DNA from: Choristoneura fumiferana
Taxonomy: Eukaryota > Arthropoda > Insecta > Lepidoptera > Tortricidae
Length of the DNA: 64,000 bases
Assembly (NCBI RefSeq): GCF_025370935.1
Contig: NC_133486.1
Coordinates: forward strand, 1,179,006-1,243,005
Reading direction: 5' to 3'
Below the pieces are notes generated by a model. It was not told the DNA's origin. It did no database searches and worked only from the letters and a program-made list of their open reading frames with translations. Shown here piece by piece: positions 44,377 through 54,716 of the stretch (positions are counted from its first letter, which is position 1; each line of letters opens with the position of its first letter). The position numbers and the translations under genes were made by a program.

Positions 44377-44584
44377 TCCATACTAATATTATAAATGCGA
44401 AAGTGTGTTTGTCCGTCTTTCACGCTGTAACGGAGCGACGGATCAACGTGATTTTTGGCATAGAGATAGTTTATGGGCCGAGAGTGACATAGGCTACTTT
44501 TTATCCCGGAAAAATGCACAGTTCCCGAGGGAACAGCGCGCGATAACCGAATACCACGCGGGCGGAGCCGCGGGCAAAAGCTAG
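44377..44584 (+). mobile_element. Helitron-like element
   Basis: TCCATACTAATATTATAAAT start, GCGGGCAAAAGCTAG end, A before and T after. GC-rich hairpin gcgggcggagccgc just inside the 3' end. 208 bp. Confidence 0.82.
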
Positions 44585-44862
44585 TCAAATAATAAAATTT
44601 AAAGGAATATTTTCTAATCCCTCTGACTTTTCTATGACAAATACTTTTATACATTGTGAATTATTTTCCTTTCAAGGCTTTGGATAATCTTCGGCATTTC
44701 AACGCACAAAAACACAAAGTAAAATAGGACGCGTTAACAACGTTAAACTTTGACAGCAATAGACAGATGACGTTTGAATTTAGTGTTACCAGTGCAAGAT
44801 ATTAGTTCCATTGGTTTTCCGCAATATGGCGAGGTTTTTTATTATTCTGGTCAGCCTTTTAC

Positions 44863-44945
44863 AATACCATACCGAATTTCATCTAAATCGGTTTAGCGGT
44901 TTAAACGTGAAAAGATAATAAACAAACAAACATACAAATACAGGA
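44863..44945 (-). mobile_element. Helitron-family fragment
   Basis: 'gaatttcatctaaatcggtt' and 'aacaaacaaacatacaaata' match the 5' half of the family; termini absent. Confidence 0.45.
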
Positions 44946-45407
44946 AATACAAATTATAAAAAATTATAAAATGTTTAGTTTTGCGTTTTTGTTGTTTATT
45001 GTTATTTTTAAATTTTGTTGTATTTGTGTGTTTTTGTGAATGTGTATAAAAGTTTTCTTTCTTTCTTTCTTACAACACAATGACTCTTTATTGAACATCA
45101 ACACATAGTAAATACAAATGTATACATAGTCGTAGCATGAAAACAAACCAATTTCATTTTAACCTCGCCATCACGTGGAGGGCGGGTTTCAAAAACTACG
45201 CAAAATAGGAAAAAAAACTTGAGTAATTCCACACAAACTGATTTCGCTCGCAGCACGTCCCTAATGGGGAAATCGCGTGCCTCAAATTTTGGATTTCAAT
45301 CCCAACTTATTTCGTGGGTTTCAGTATTCACGTGTTTTGTATTGATTTCGCCGACTGCATGCCATTTTGATGGAAGATAGGACTTAAATATTTTTCGAAA
45401 CAGGCGT

Positions 45408-45605
45408 TTGCGGAGGTCGATATCAATGTACAATAATATATAATGCAATTGCTTTGCTCACAAGAAATGATAATGAGCTCTGGTTGAGTTCGAAACGCGT
45501 CAGTGTAATCTGGTGGTGGTAATCGATGGGTTTGTGTGGTTTTGTGTGTTACAGTAACGCGGTGGAGGAACTACATGAACACACATTTCTTGCATAAACT
45601 GCTGG
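45408..45605 (+). mobile_element. FB-C fold-back retaining half of the ribozyme-like motif
   Basis: The outer block 'gcgtttgcggaggtcgatat' leads to 'tttgctcac'; the left arm is then deleted. The hairpin GAGCTC-TGGTT-GAGTTC, GAAAC, GC, GTC, AGTG follows at 45475-45505, then the 'gtgtgttacagtaacgcggt' interior and right arm start. The CACTCCGAAGA half of the motif is not preserved. Confidence 0.65.
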
Positions 45606-45833
45606 ACGTCTGTAATCACTCGTAGGCCACTTTTAATCCCGATATTCCCACGGGATCGGGCTAAATCCCGAAAATTCAACCTCTAGGATGAAACACGAAA
45701 TATGGCGCATATATTTTAAAACAACGTTAAGTAATGAATCTACGATTTAATCCTTGGGAATTCCCGCGGGACATTCAATACATCCTGCAGTGGAATTTTT
45801 ATTCAACTGCCGGCCCAAATGAGTAAAATCTAG
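45606..45833 (+). mobile_element. Longer Helitron-variant fragment
   Basis: 'ggacgtctgtaatcactcgt', 'cccgatattcccacgggatc' and a CTAG end at 45830-45833 followed by T. Same variant as 49411-49819; the TC end is missing. Confidence 0.5.
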
Positions 45834-45949
45834 TGAAAATATATTTTTTCTCAAAAATGACCGTAAAAGTTGACAAGAAGATATGTAAGAACATATCAGA
45901 AGGTGAAGTGCATAGTTTATGGTCAGCGAAAAATTAAAAAGTTAAAAAG

Positions 45950-46014
45950 ATTGCAGGCGCGCTAGCTCGACAATAATGAATTAGCGCGCCTGCAATCAGT
46001 CACATATTTTTTTT
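45950..46014 (+). mobile_element. 65 bp hairpin insertion with 11 bp TSD
   Basis: Flanked by perfect direct repeats aagttaaaaag (45939-45949 and 46015-46025). The hairpin has 16 bp perfect arms gattgcaggcgcgcta (45949-45964) and its complement (45982-45997), with the first base shared with the duplication, and a 17 nt loop. A short tail, cagtcacata plus eight T, follows. No coding. Could be a tiny retroposed small RNA or the end of a longer family. Confidence 0.6.
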
Positions 46015-46390
46015 AAGTTAAAAAGGCCATGGGAATGTTGGCACAAGTCGTATACAGCCAAGGCTAATGGCCGGTATCAGATATTTTGTTGGAACTCCGG
46101 ACTTTTTCTATTGGGTCTGAAATAGCTTGTGGTGTTTTCGGTGGAAAAATACACCTGCAGTTTATTTTTAATGAAAAAAGGCGGGAAAGCATAAGAAAAA
46201 TATTGGAATAAAATTAAATTTTATAATATATTTTGAGAAAAAGTTCATTCTATTTCATAATTATTCACCATTTTTGAGAAAAGCTTTATATTAGTCTCGG
46301 CTTGAAAAGCAATTGCTGGCTTCGTATTAGTTAATACTCATACTCAGCCAGCAATTGCCTACTTCCAGGCCACGACAATAATCTACCATT

Positions 46391-46760
46391 GACGACCGAA
46401 TAGCCAAGCGGTTAGAGAACCTGACTGCGAAATTGAGGTCCCGGTTTCGATTCCGGCCGGGCCAGATATTTGTATGAATAAAATAAATAAATATTACGGG
46501 ACAATTCACACCAATTGACCTAGGTAGTCCCAAAGTAAGCTTAGCAAAGCTTGTGTAATGGGTACTAAGCAACGGAATAATACGAATGTTTGTTCTCGGG
46601 TCTTAATATGTACTTATTTAAGTATGTATTTATCTATATACTTATGTTTGTTCGTTGCCTAGTAGCCATAGTAGGTAAGTACAAGCTTTGCTTAGTTTGG
46701 GAATTGGGACTAGGTCAATCGGTGTGAACTTGTGAAGTGTCCCATGATAGTTATTTATTT
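46391..46760 (+). mobile_element. SINE-GC interrupted by an inverted piece of itself
   Basis: Head 'gaatagccaagcggttagag', B-box-like ggtttcgattccgg; then at 46483-46574 a minus-strand 3' part of the same family ('gggacaattcacaccaattg', 'agcaaagcttgtgt') interrupts; the plus-strand body and 3' end follow to 'agtgtcccatgata'. Confidence 0.7.
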
Positions 46761-47129
46761 ATTATTTTAAAGATTTAACTCCAAAAAAAACTCTAGCTTA
46801 CCTTCTGACGAGAGCAAAAAAAACAAGAGCCTCTATTACTTAAGAGCACGTAAATATTGAACCACGTACAACAGGCCCACAAACTAAACCAATTAAAAGT
46901 TTCCACCTATCTGATTCCAGGATCATTAGAAGGGAAATTAAACCTTTTTTAATGTCGGTAAACACGAATTACATAGATACGGAGATAAAATGTACAATGT
47001 AAACTTTACATCATGAAAACTTTCCATTTAGTACGTTAGTAAAACAAAAAAATGTTAATAAATAGATTTGGTCAATTTACAACAACTACAGTAAGGTAAA
47101 CGTTCAGCAGTGTCTTTTTATCCAAATTA
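46761..47129. other. No gene recognised
   Basis: Unassigned. Confidence 0.4.
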
Positions 47130-47590
47130 CCGCAGTGTTTGAAGTCAAAAGTCTTTGACCAGTGTGTGTTGCCAGTGATGACATACGGATCTGAGACGTG
47201 GGCGCTAACGATGGGCCTCATGAGGAAGCTAAAAGTCACTGAAAGGGCTATGGAGAGGGCTATGCTCGGGGTTTCTCTGCGGGATAGAATCAGAAATGAT
47301 GATATCCGCAGTAGAACTAAAGTTACCGACATACCTCGAAGAATTGCGAAACTGAAGTGGCAATGGGCGGGGCTCATTGCTCGCAGGACTGATGGCCGAT
47401 GGGGTCAAAAGGTTCTCGAATGGCGTCCGCGGACCGGGAGCCGAGCTGTCGGTAGACCTCCAACAAGATGGAGCGACGACCTGGCTAAGATCGCGGGATC
47501 GCGGTGGATGCGAAAAGCACAAGACCGGTCTGAGTGGAGAGCATTGGGGGAGGCCTATGTCCAGCAGTGGACGTCTTTCGGCTGACATGA
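47130..47590 (+). pseudogene. RTE-type LINE C-terminus, longest open relic
   Basis: About 148 codons are open to the TGA at 47583-47585. Order: KSKVFDQCVLPVMTYGSETW (distal end of the reverse-transcriptase region), LRKLKV-type linker, ERAMLGVSLRDRIRN, LKWQWAGLIARRTDGRWGQK, VLEWRPRTGSRAVGRPPTRW, WMRKAQDRSEWRALGE and YVQQWTSFG. The catalytic RT motifs and the N-terminal endonuclease are missing through 5' truncation, so it cannot move by itself. The low number of lesions makes it one of the younger LINE insertions. It ends against a SINE-GD fragment. Confidence 0.88.
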
Positions 47591-47593
47591 TGA

Positions 47594-47680
47594 CTTTTAC
47601 GGTCATCCCGTAAAACATAAATTGAAAATACAAACTGAAATATAGATGCACAAAAAAACTAGAAAAATAAGACCAGCATT
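47594..47680 (-). mobile_element. SINE-GD body fragment
   Basis: tttacggtcatcccgtaaaa and 'actgaaatatagatgcac', lacking the head. Confidence 0.65.
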
Positions 47681-48954
47681 TTCGTTTATTTCGGGGATCA
47701 CTGAAACGGTTTTGGCGATTTTGAAATGCTGTGTGATGGTCTGATGGTTTTTGGGTTTTTCATTAATACGATTCACTTGGCATATTTATGTAGGTAACTA
47801 TGAAAGGTCCGACAACGCAACAATCAAGTGTCTTCAACAAAAAAATCAGGAAAAAAAAAACATTTTTATCGGACAAAACCGCAATGACACATACTTTCCT
47901 TCGTGCTGTCCATTTATACTTATAAATTTTTGTGTGCCTTATGTTGTGAATAAAAGTATTTATCTTCAAATTATCTTTCTTTCATTTAATTATTGATGAT
48001 GGTATACTTTATACTAGGCTAGCACCTGGACAGATTTACGACCTAACTTTAGATCCAATCCAAATGAAAAGCACCAAAGCTATCAATAAATCTCAATGGA
48101 ATTAGGATTTCGATTTGGACCACGTGTTTTTTGGATTTCGTACCCTAAAGTGCCAAACATGGTCTTATTACTAAGCCTCTGTCTGTCCGTCTGTCACAGG
48201 ACACTATCTTATCTTTTAGTAACCTAACTACTCTAACCTGCCTTCTCAGGGTCTGAGACTGTCTCCATACCGTACAGACAGACAGTTACTGTGCACTTAT
48301 TTTGGATGGCGAACAATTTTTGAATTTTCATCCTCTTTGCTGTCGGTGGCTCATGGCGCAAGTCCTTTCGACCGTAAAAAGGCGGCAGTCAGCAACACTT
48401 TAAAAAAACTCTCGTAGGACATACGAGTATATTGGTGCCGTTGTGCTCCATTTTGTAAAATAAATGTTAATTGTGATTATAGATATTGTATATATTTTTG
48501 TGTTTAAATAATAACAAACTTTGTACTCCTTAAAACTAGCTATTGAAGTGGTTGTACGGACTATTGCGGTACGGACCTTAGCGAGCGTCATACATCGAAG
48601 TCGGCTTCATTGAGGTATGTTCTTCATGAATTGATCTCTAGACATATCGCCGCTGCACAGAACGCACAGAAGAACAAATAAGCTAATGCCTTGGTAACAG
48701 TCACTATTCGAAGGTTTAATCAACAGTAACTATTAAACTTTCGCATTTTTCCGTCCGTTCCGTCCGATTTACAATTACACACTATCTTTGGTGTTAGCTA
48801 TTTGTAATAATATTGTTGTCTTATGTTGTGAATAAATAATAAATGGAAATTTTGTTTTCACGCCCGTAATAACAAACTAACCACTATACTTCAGTCAGGA
48901 CCTTTGTCTACAGTGGCGCCAACTGGTGAGCGCGAAAACGGCTGCCCTCGTTGA
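47681..48954. other. No gene recognised
   Basis: Includes a faint GGTTCCG-family trace (ctgtctgtccgtctgtcaca, 48177-48198) and otherwise unassigned sequence. Confidence 0.4.
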
Positions 48955-49030
48955 CCTAGGACCTAGTCTCAAACTAAGCAAAGCTTGTACTATGGATCAA
49001 ATGTATAAATGTATTTTCTTTCTTTCATTG
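48955..49030 (-). mobile_element. SINE-GC 3' fragment joined to TTTC tail
   Basis: 'caaactaagcaaagcttgta' then 'aaatgtattttctttctttc'. A chimera of two families. Confidence 0.45.
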
Positions 49031-49410
49031 ATATTATAAGGAAGGATTGTTGTTAATTCACCGTACTAATTTACGGTGTTCAAGAAATTTGTGTAATATT
49101 CTCCCTAAAGTACATACGTATATAAGCGTTAACCCTATAGCATTATCAACTATAGCATAACTCGATTTATGATATTTTCCACGTTTTATACGTTGCCTCT
49201 GGCATACCATTCCCGTTCGCATATTAATTGGCCACCATAGAATTCTCATGTCGACACGCGATGCAACGCCTTTCTGTTATATAAATAAAAATTTCACCTC
49301 TATAATGGGTAAGTATATGGCTACTGAAAAACCTGCAGTTTACTAAGCTAGTTTTGCGAGACAATTATAATTTAATGAATCAGGTGTTCATTTGCGGTGG
49401 TCCATATTAA

Positions 49411-49819
49411 TCCTACTAATATTATGAATGCTGAAAAGGATAGACGGATTTGGACAAAATTTGGCAAAAAGTTAGTTTATAACCTGGATTCAAACATAGG
49501 ATACTTTATATCCCGATATTCCCACGGGATAGGGATAAAATCTCTAAATAACAACCGCTGGGCTTAGAGTCACGAAATTTGGTATGTAGGTAGCTGGACG
49601 TCTGGAATAACACATAGGCTACTTTTTATCACGATGCTCCCACGTGATAGGGATAAAACCTAGAACTAATAACCGCTGGGCTTTGTTTTTAATGTAACGT
49701 CAATGAAAACCATGATTTATTTTTCGGGAATTCCCGGGGGAATTTTTAAAAATCCCTAAATTTTATTTCAGCTGCTGGATTTAATGATTTACGTGTGCAA
49801 ATCCGCGGGTAGACACTAG
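49411..49819 (+). mobile_element. Helitron-like element, long variant
   Basis: TCCTACTAATATTATGAATG start at 49411, CTAG end at 49816-49819, A and T flanks. 409 bp, with two related internal modules ('gatattcccacgggataggg' and 'gatgctcccacgtgataggg'), so it looks like an internal duplication. Confidence 0.72.
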
Positions 49820-49842
49820 TGGATTATAATATAAGCAACAGC

Positions 49843-50020
49843 CTGTTACCCGCGAGTCCGTCCGCGCAGAATTCGTTTATCGCTATCCCGCGGGAACTAT
49901 GCAACTTTCCTGGATAAAAGCTATCCTATGTCCTTCCCCGAGACTCAAAATATCTGTACACCGAATTTCATCCAAATCGGTTTAGTGGTTTAGACGTGAA
50001 GTAACAAACAAACAGACATA
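49843..50020 (-). mobile_element. Helitron-like element, eroded ends
   Basis: CTAG end degraded to cagcctgttacccgcg; the interior 'ctatcctatgtccttccccg' is clear; the TC end is replaced by an (AT)n run. Confidence 0.6.
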
Positions 50021-50048
50021 TATATATATATATATACATATATATATA

Positions 50049-50573
50049 CGTCAGTGTAGTGGTGTGATAGTTTGATATGTGTGATTTGTGTGTATTCTCA
50101 CTGGGATTGGGCCGAACTTTGTTTTACATTCGGTTTAACCGATTTTCGGAACATTCGGCACTAGAAAAACCTTACCTACTTGTACCTACTATATTGTCTG
50201 AAATTAATAGAAAGCATGTCTATCATATCAGTAGAAAATGCAACAAAAATTCAATAAACTTAGTAGGTAACCTTTACTTTTCATAAACATCTTGATTACA
50301 ATTACAATTCGTAAATTGAATTTAAAAAATTGTTTTTGGTTCACAATTTAAACAAATTAAACATGGAGAAACATTAAGTATTTTTAATCATTACAGGGTT
50401 TTCAACAATCTGTCTACTATTTAAAATTCACCTAGAGGCAGGTTATTCAACCGAAGTTCGGCCGAATTTCGTATTCGGCCCATCACTAATTCTCACAGTG
50501 TTGAGGCAAACAATATACATTATTTGTTGCATAAATGTAGCTATCGTAAGGTCGCCGGTGAGCAAAGTAATTT
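50049..50573 (+). mobile_element. FB-C half copy split by a hAT-like MITE
   Basis: 50049-50101 (cgtcagtgtagtggtgtgat onward) and 50497-50573 ('gtagctatcgtaaggtcgcc', 'gagcaaagtaat') are collinear parts of FB-C. The copy starts at GTC-AGTG, next to an (AT)n run. Confidence 0.65.
50102..50488. mobile_element. hAT-like MITE with perfect 8 bp TSD
   Basis: attctcac flanks both ends (50094-50101 and 50489-50496). The ends tgggattgggccgaa and, in complement, tagtgatgggccgaa form an imperfect terminal repeat. An 8 bp duplication is typical of hAT elements. 387 bp, non-coding. Confidence 0.75.
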
Positions 50574-50576
50574 TTT

Positions 50577-50906
50577 ATAGTTCTTAGAGACAATGTCCGT
50601 GTTGCACAGAGAGCAATGGAGAGGTCAATGCTCGGGATAACTGTCATGCATCCAAAAAGGAATGAGTGGATCAGACGAGTCACAAAAGTTCGAGACGAGG
50701 TGAAAGAGATCGAGACGAATAAGTGGAGATGGGTGATGAACCACGATCGTTGGGCGAGGCGAACACTCGAGTGGAGACCTCGTGAAAACACTCGCAGTAG
50801 AGGGAGACCACAAATGAGGATGGATGCATATATGGCTGTCGATCGCCAGGCGTGGAGAAGTGGAGAGGAGGCCTATGTCCGAAGATGGACTGCTATGGTT
50901 GGATGG
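50577..50906 (+). pseudogene. LINE C-terminus, second RTE-like lineage
   Basis: Open reading: LRDNVRVAQRAMERSMLGIT, KRNEWIRRVTKVRDEVKEIE, NKWRWVMNHDRWARRTLEWR, then a SRGRPQMRM block and GEEAYVRRW. The layout (ERAMLG, KWRW-H, LEWRPR, RGRP, EEAYVRRW) parallels the main RTE relics but the sequence is distinct, so it is another subfamily. RT domain absent. Confidence 0.75.
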
Positions 50907-51398
50907 ATGGAGAGACAATGTATACTTCAAGACGTCGTTTTGAACATCGAAACCGAAACATCGAAATCTGTTTAATTACCACTAACGACCCGCCCCGGCT
51001 TCCCACGCGTACGACTTTAAGAAAAAACAGGTGAAATAAAAAGAAACTAACAAAAAGGTGTAACATCACATTTTTCGTCTCCCGTTCTCCATAACTATAT
51101 CCACACAAAGCCGAAGCGTATTACAGGTTATGTAATTTATATAACAAACTTTCCTTGAAAAATTGTTCAATCAATGATGAAAACCACCATTAAGATCCAT
51201 TCCATATACTTAATTTAAAAGATCTAAGCGTGCATAAAGAGAGACATATGGCGGGAGGCGGGAAGTGACTTCATTTTGTTTTATTTAGATAAAAACAGAT
51301 AGAGATAGTACTTGAGTCAAGAAAAACATAAATCTTTAACATTAACTCAACTATTTAAAGATGATTTTATGAACTTCTCGGACCAGTATTTCTGTAAG
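50907..51398. other. No gene recognised upstream of candidate exon
   Basis: A pyrimidine-rich tract ending in AG (ttgttttatttag, 51278-51290) could be an alternative splice acceptor. A frame starting there meets a stop at 51306, so it would need to be 5' UTR. Confidence 0.3.
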
Positions 51399-51560
51399 GA
51401 AGGCAAGGGAAAACAAATTACTATTATCCATATCCGTCATGGCGGTTGGCAACTAATCGTCAACCGAAGACCACGGCCACTCTGTCAAGAGCAACGATTT
51501 AGAAGACTAGACATTATGATGGAGAAAGTTCGAACCAATCTATCGAAAAATTTTCAATTT
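51399..51560 (+). CDS. Candidate internal exon, possible doublecortin-like fragment
   Basis: A 162 bp (54-codon) segment between an AG (tttctgtaag, ending 51398) and a consensus GTAAGT donor at 51561-51566, phase 0 on both sides. The translation includes KQITIIHIRHGGWQLIVNRR, then PLCQEQRFRRLDIMMEKVRT. The spacing R-x-G-G...(V)NRR...F-R-LD-x-M-ME-x-V resembles part of a doublecortin (microtubule-binding) domain, where R-(N/S)-G is followed by a basic strand and a helix with (F/L)D..L..(L/I/V)T. This is pattern recognition, not a search result. An initial exon starting at ATG 51369 is an alternative. No flanking exon was found. Confidence 0.35.
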
Positions 51561-51724
51561 GTAAGTGTAATGTAATCCATTTATATTTTCCTGAGGTCAA
51601 ATGGATTATTTTACTCTTTATACGACACGTGAAAGACATTTCATCTTAATGTTTTTTTTATTCTACACAATAAAGTGTTTTTCTGTGCCTACACTCCGTC
51701 TAATAAAAAACAAATAAAATAAAT

Positions 51725-52478
51725 AATTTTTCACCTCAGCACCTCAAAAAGGCAGGTTTTGCTATGAGAAATCAGTGAGCAAAATCGCATTTTGCTCACT
51801 CCGTGAGACAAAGTAACTTTTTAATTTTTTTTTTTAAATGCTGAGTACAGTGTTGGGTCTACTCACTGAATTCCAAATATTTGAACTTTACTTTGATCTG
51901 TCATTTCACTTCAACTCGAAAAAAGCAAGAGATAGGATCAAATTTGTCGATTACAAACTTAAATTAAATTTTTGGTATTAAAAATATATCGAAATATTTC
52001 CAAAATGTAAATTTTCCCGATCTTTTAATAAAGTATGAAACCTCGTTGCACGAAAGCCGCTTCTCTTGTTTTTTTTTTATAAAAGAATTCCGTATACTGC
52101 CTCTACAGTATAATTATTATTTGTTAAATTGAATGATTTTTTAACAAATCTATTTATGTTTATGTAATAGAAATCTTAATAAAAATCATATTTAATGGTT
52201 TAATTGTTCAACCTTTTCAATTACCCCGAGATGAGGCTTTTTGCAGTATTAAAAAATAAGTGTGACATTAGTACAAGAAGTTAAGATTGCATGTTATGAG
52301 TATGCAATTTGTATTGTAGCTACTGGACTCTTTTTATGGTTTTAAATGTAATTATTATATTTGATAATAATCGGATTCTATTTTTAAAAAATGTGTTTGT
52401 TTTGTAAACAGGTAGGTATATGTGGTTTTATTCTTATGTTACATTTAAATTATGTTCTCGCTGCTGAGGTGAAAAATT
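51725..52478. repeat. 754 bp segment bounded by perfect 16 bp inverted repeats
   Basis: aatttttcacctcagc (51725-51740) and its exact complement (52463-52478). The interior is AT-rich and non-coding. It may be a non-autonomous TIR element lying in the intron downstream of the candidate exon. Confidence 0.5.
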
Positions 52479-52898
52479 GTATGTGTCACACGAGACCAAA
52501 GTTTTTTTGCATCTCGTGTATTTCAATCCCTTGCTGATCTCAGGATTCTAACCTAGAATCACTCGCTAACGCTCGTGATTCAATTATAGAATCCTTCGCT
52601 TACTCGGGATTCAAAATCAACACTCGCAACAAAAAACAACTTTGCTCTCTTGTTGCACAAATAACTATTTCATAGGACCCTTTCCGTAGTCTATTTACCT
52701 ACGTTATAATTTTTAATGCTCTTTCTTTTCTTAGTGTTTACAGAAAACGTAAATTGAAGATGGAATGTAGAGTTGGCATTAAATGGAAGTACCTCGTTAG
52801 CCTGTTCCGTAATTCTTTGCATATTGTAATGTGGTTAGTGCAAACTTTTATAATAAGTACCAGGGATTATTAGGTAAGTAAATGATACGTTACAACTT

Positions 52899-53203
52899 CA
52901 TCATCTCAGCCTATATACGTCCTACTGCATGGCACAGGCCTCCTCTCACAATGAGAGGGCTTGGGCAGTAGTTCCCATTCGGACCCAGTGCGGATTGGAA
53001 ACTTCACACACACCATTGAATTGCTTCGCAGGTTTGTGCAGGTTACCTCACGATGTTTTCCTTCACCGTAAAGCTCGTGATAAATTTCAAATGTAATTCC
53101 GCACCTGAATTTCGAAAAACTCGGAGGTGCGAGCTGGGGTTTGCATCCACGATTCTCTGCTTGAGAGGCCATAGGTCAAACCACTCGGCCACCCCGGCTT
53201 ACT
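52899..53203 (-). mobile_element. RTE-tailed SINE, 13 bp TSD with one mismatch
   Basis: tacgttacaactt (52886-52898) and tacgttataactt (53204-53216). Full length; several substitutions, so older than the 40.3 kb copy. Confidence 0.88.
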
Positions 53204-53290
53204 TACGTTATAACTTACGGCACATAATTAAATTAAAATTACCCAATTATTTAAGAAAACACATGACGTTAGCTACAATCAAACACTCAC

Positions 53291-53345
53291 CTTTTACATG
53301 TTTAATCAACCAACACTACACTTCACTATAAAGCACTTATAAACT
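53291..53345 (-). other. Candidate non-coding first exon with start-stop uORF
   Basis: On the minus strand, gtgcagtttataagtg is followed about 50 nt later by attaaac-ATG-TAA-AAG and then GTGAGTG, a near-ideal 5' splice site (exon end at 53291). cAGT at 53345 resembles the arthropod initiator. ATG directly followed by TAA would be a minimal upstream ORF at the exon border. The downstream gene would lie to the left, but no exon could be assigned. Confidence 0.3.
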
Positions 53346-53560
53346 GCACGATCACACCACCATAAAACACCCAATTTAAGAGTTTCAAACGCGCGCGAAA
53401 AATAACGTTCCCAATTTGAATCCACTTTCAAAATGGCCGGCTGTTTTTTATTTGTTTTTATAGTCGTTACTTTTTAATTCGCGTAGTTTCGGAGGGGCGA
53501 AGGCGAACGCGCGACCGTCCTCTCCCGCAGAGTGCTACGAACTAAGGCCGTAGTAACTTA
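53346..53560 (-). promoter_or_regulatory. CpG-rich promoter-like segment
   Basis: Repeated CGCG (gcgcgcgaaaaataacg, ggcgaacgcgcgaccg) and a GCCGGCCATTTT box, which contains the GCCAT core of PHO/YY1 sites, sit upstream of the candidate first exon. CpG density is far above the surrounding sequence and no repeat family matches. Confidence 0.3.
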
Positions 53561-54481
53561 TGCGCAACGCAACGCAAACAGCCGCTTTTTCAGCTGCAGT
53601 TTCATGTTTTCTCTTGAACTTTCAAAGCAACGTGCTACGAATTATCTTTATAGTATTAGAAGTAAGGCACATTACACATTTTTAAACACACAGATAACAC
53701 GCAAGTATTCAGTCTGTGTCGTCAAAGTTCGCAGAGCAGAAAAGCTACACGAAGCATTTCGGCCCGGTTTTATTTGGAACCCCCATAACTTAAAATCTGT
53801 TTGGCCTAGATACTTGCATTTCGGCGTTTTTAGTACCTTCACATGTTATTTATCACCTCTGCTGTATTTCTATATCTACGCTCTACGTTGTCGTACAAAT
53901 TGCAGACTGTTGTGATTACGACTTTTTTACAAACTAATTAGCAAAGTAATTTTCATCTACTAGGCCTCGAATTAACTTGACATCCCATACGGATAATGAA
54001 TAACCATATAGCGAAGAGAACAGTCGGTATAAAACTTTAGGTGAATATTTTCGGAAATAAACGACACAAGTGATATGGAATCCTACAAAAGGTCCGATTT
54101 TAGCTAAAATTAGGTACTCTGTTTTTTATATCCACTGTCTAGGCTTGGCTATTTATAAGATTTCACTACTTTTTATTGACAAATTACGTAGAAATAGCAC
54201 GTTTTTTAAACAATGTTTTTGTTAGGATTAAAACATTTCTAACAAACATTTATTTCTAGCTCTGCCATCTGCCATTGACCTTCTGAGGGCGGAATGAGAA
54301 AAAACATAAAGAAAAAATACTGGCTGAATTTATCCTCAAAGGTCAAATTAAGCCAGCGACTCCACCTGACTTGGGACAACCAGTTAATCTAGAACTGTTG
54401 TTTTTTTTTCTTAATGTTAGCTAATAGGTTGTATGTACCGAGGTTACAGCTGTAAGAACGTGGTTTATAAGATTGATTTAT
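53561..54481. other. No gene confirmed
   Basis: A 127-codon plus-strand frame (53532-53915) starts at a non-ATG codon and lacks recognisable features. The remainder is AT-rich. Confidence 0.35.
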
Positions 54482-54545
54482 TAAAAAACCGGTCAAGTGC
54501 GAATGAAACTCGCACTCCGAGGGTTCCATACATTTTTGAATAACC
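54482..54545 (+). mobile_element. GGTTCCG-family 5' fragment
   Basis: aaaaaccggtcaagtgcgaa and 'ctccgagggttccatac'. Confidence 0.55.
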
Positions 54546-54716
54546 TGCCTGAATGGCAGATCTGAGCTACACATTTGGCCGCAAAAATAAGTTGGTTGTA
54601 ATTTTGTAAATGGAAAAATAGAGGGAATTTCAAAGAAAAATAAGAGATTTCTGTATTTTTGACTTTATTGGTAAAAAGCCGAGTACTGCCTTTTCGCAAC
54701 GTAACGTTTGGCAACC

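Noticed and set aside
53532..53915. 127-codon plus-strand frame next to the CpG-rich block
   Set aside because: It starts at a non-ATG codon, has no domain or signal features and overlaps the promoter-like segment. Composition looks like chance.
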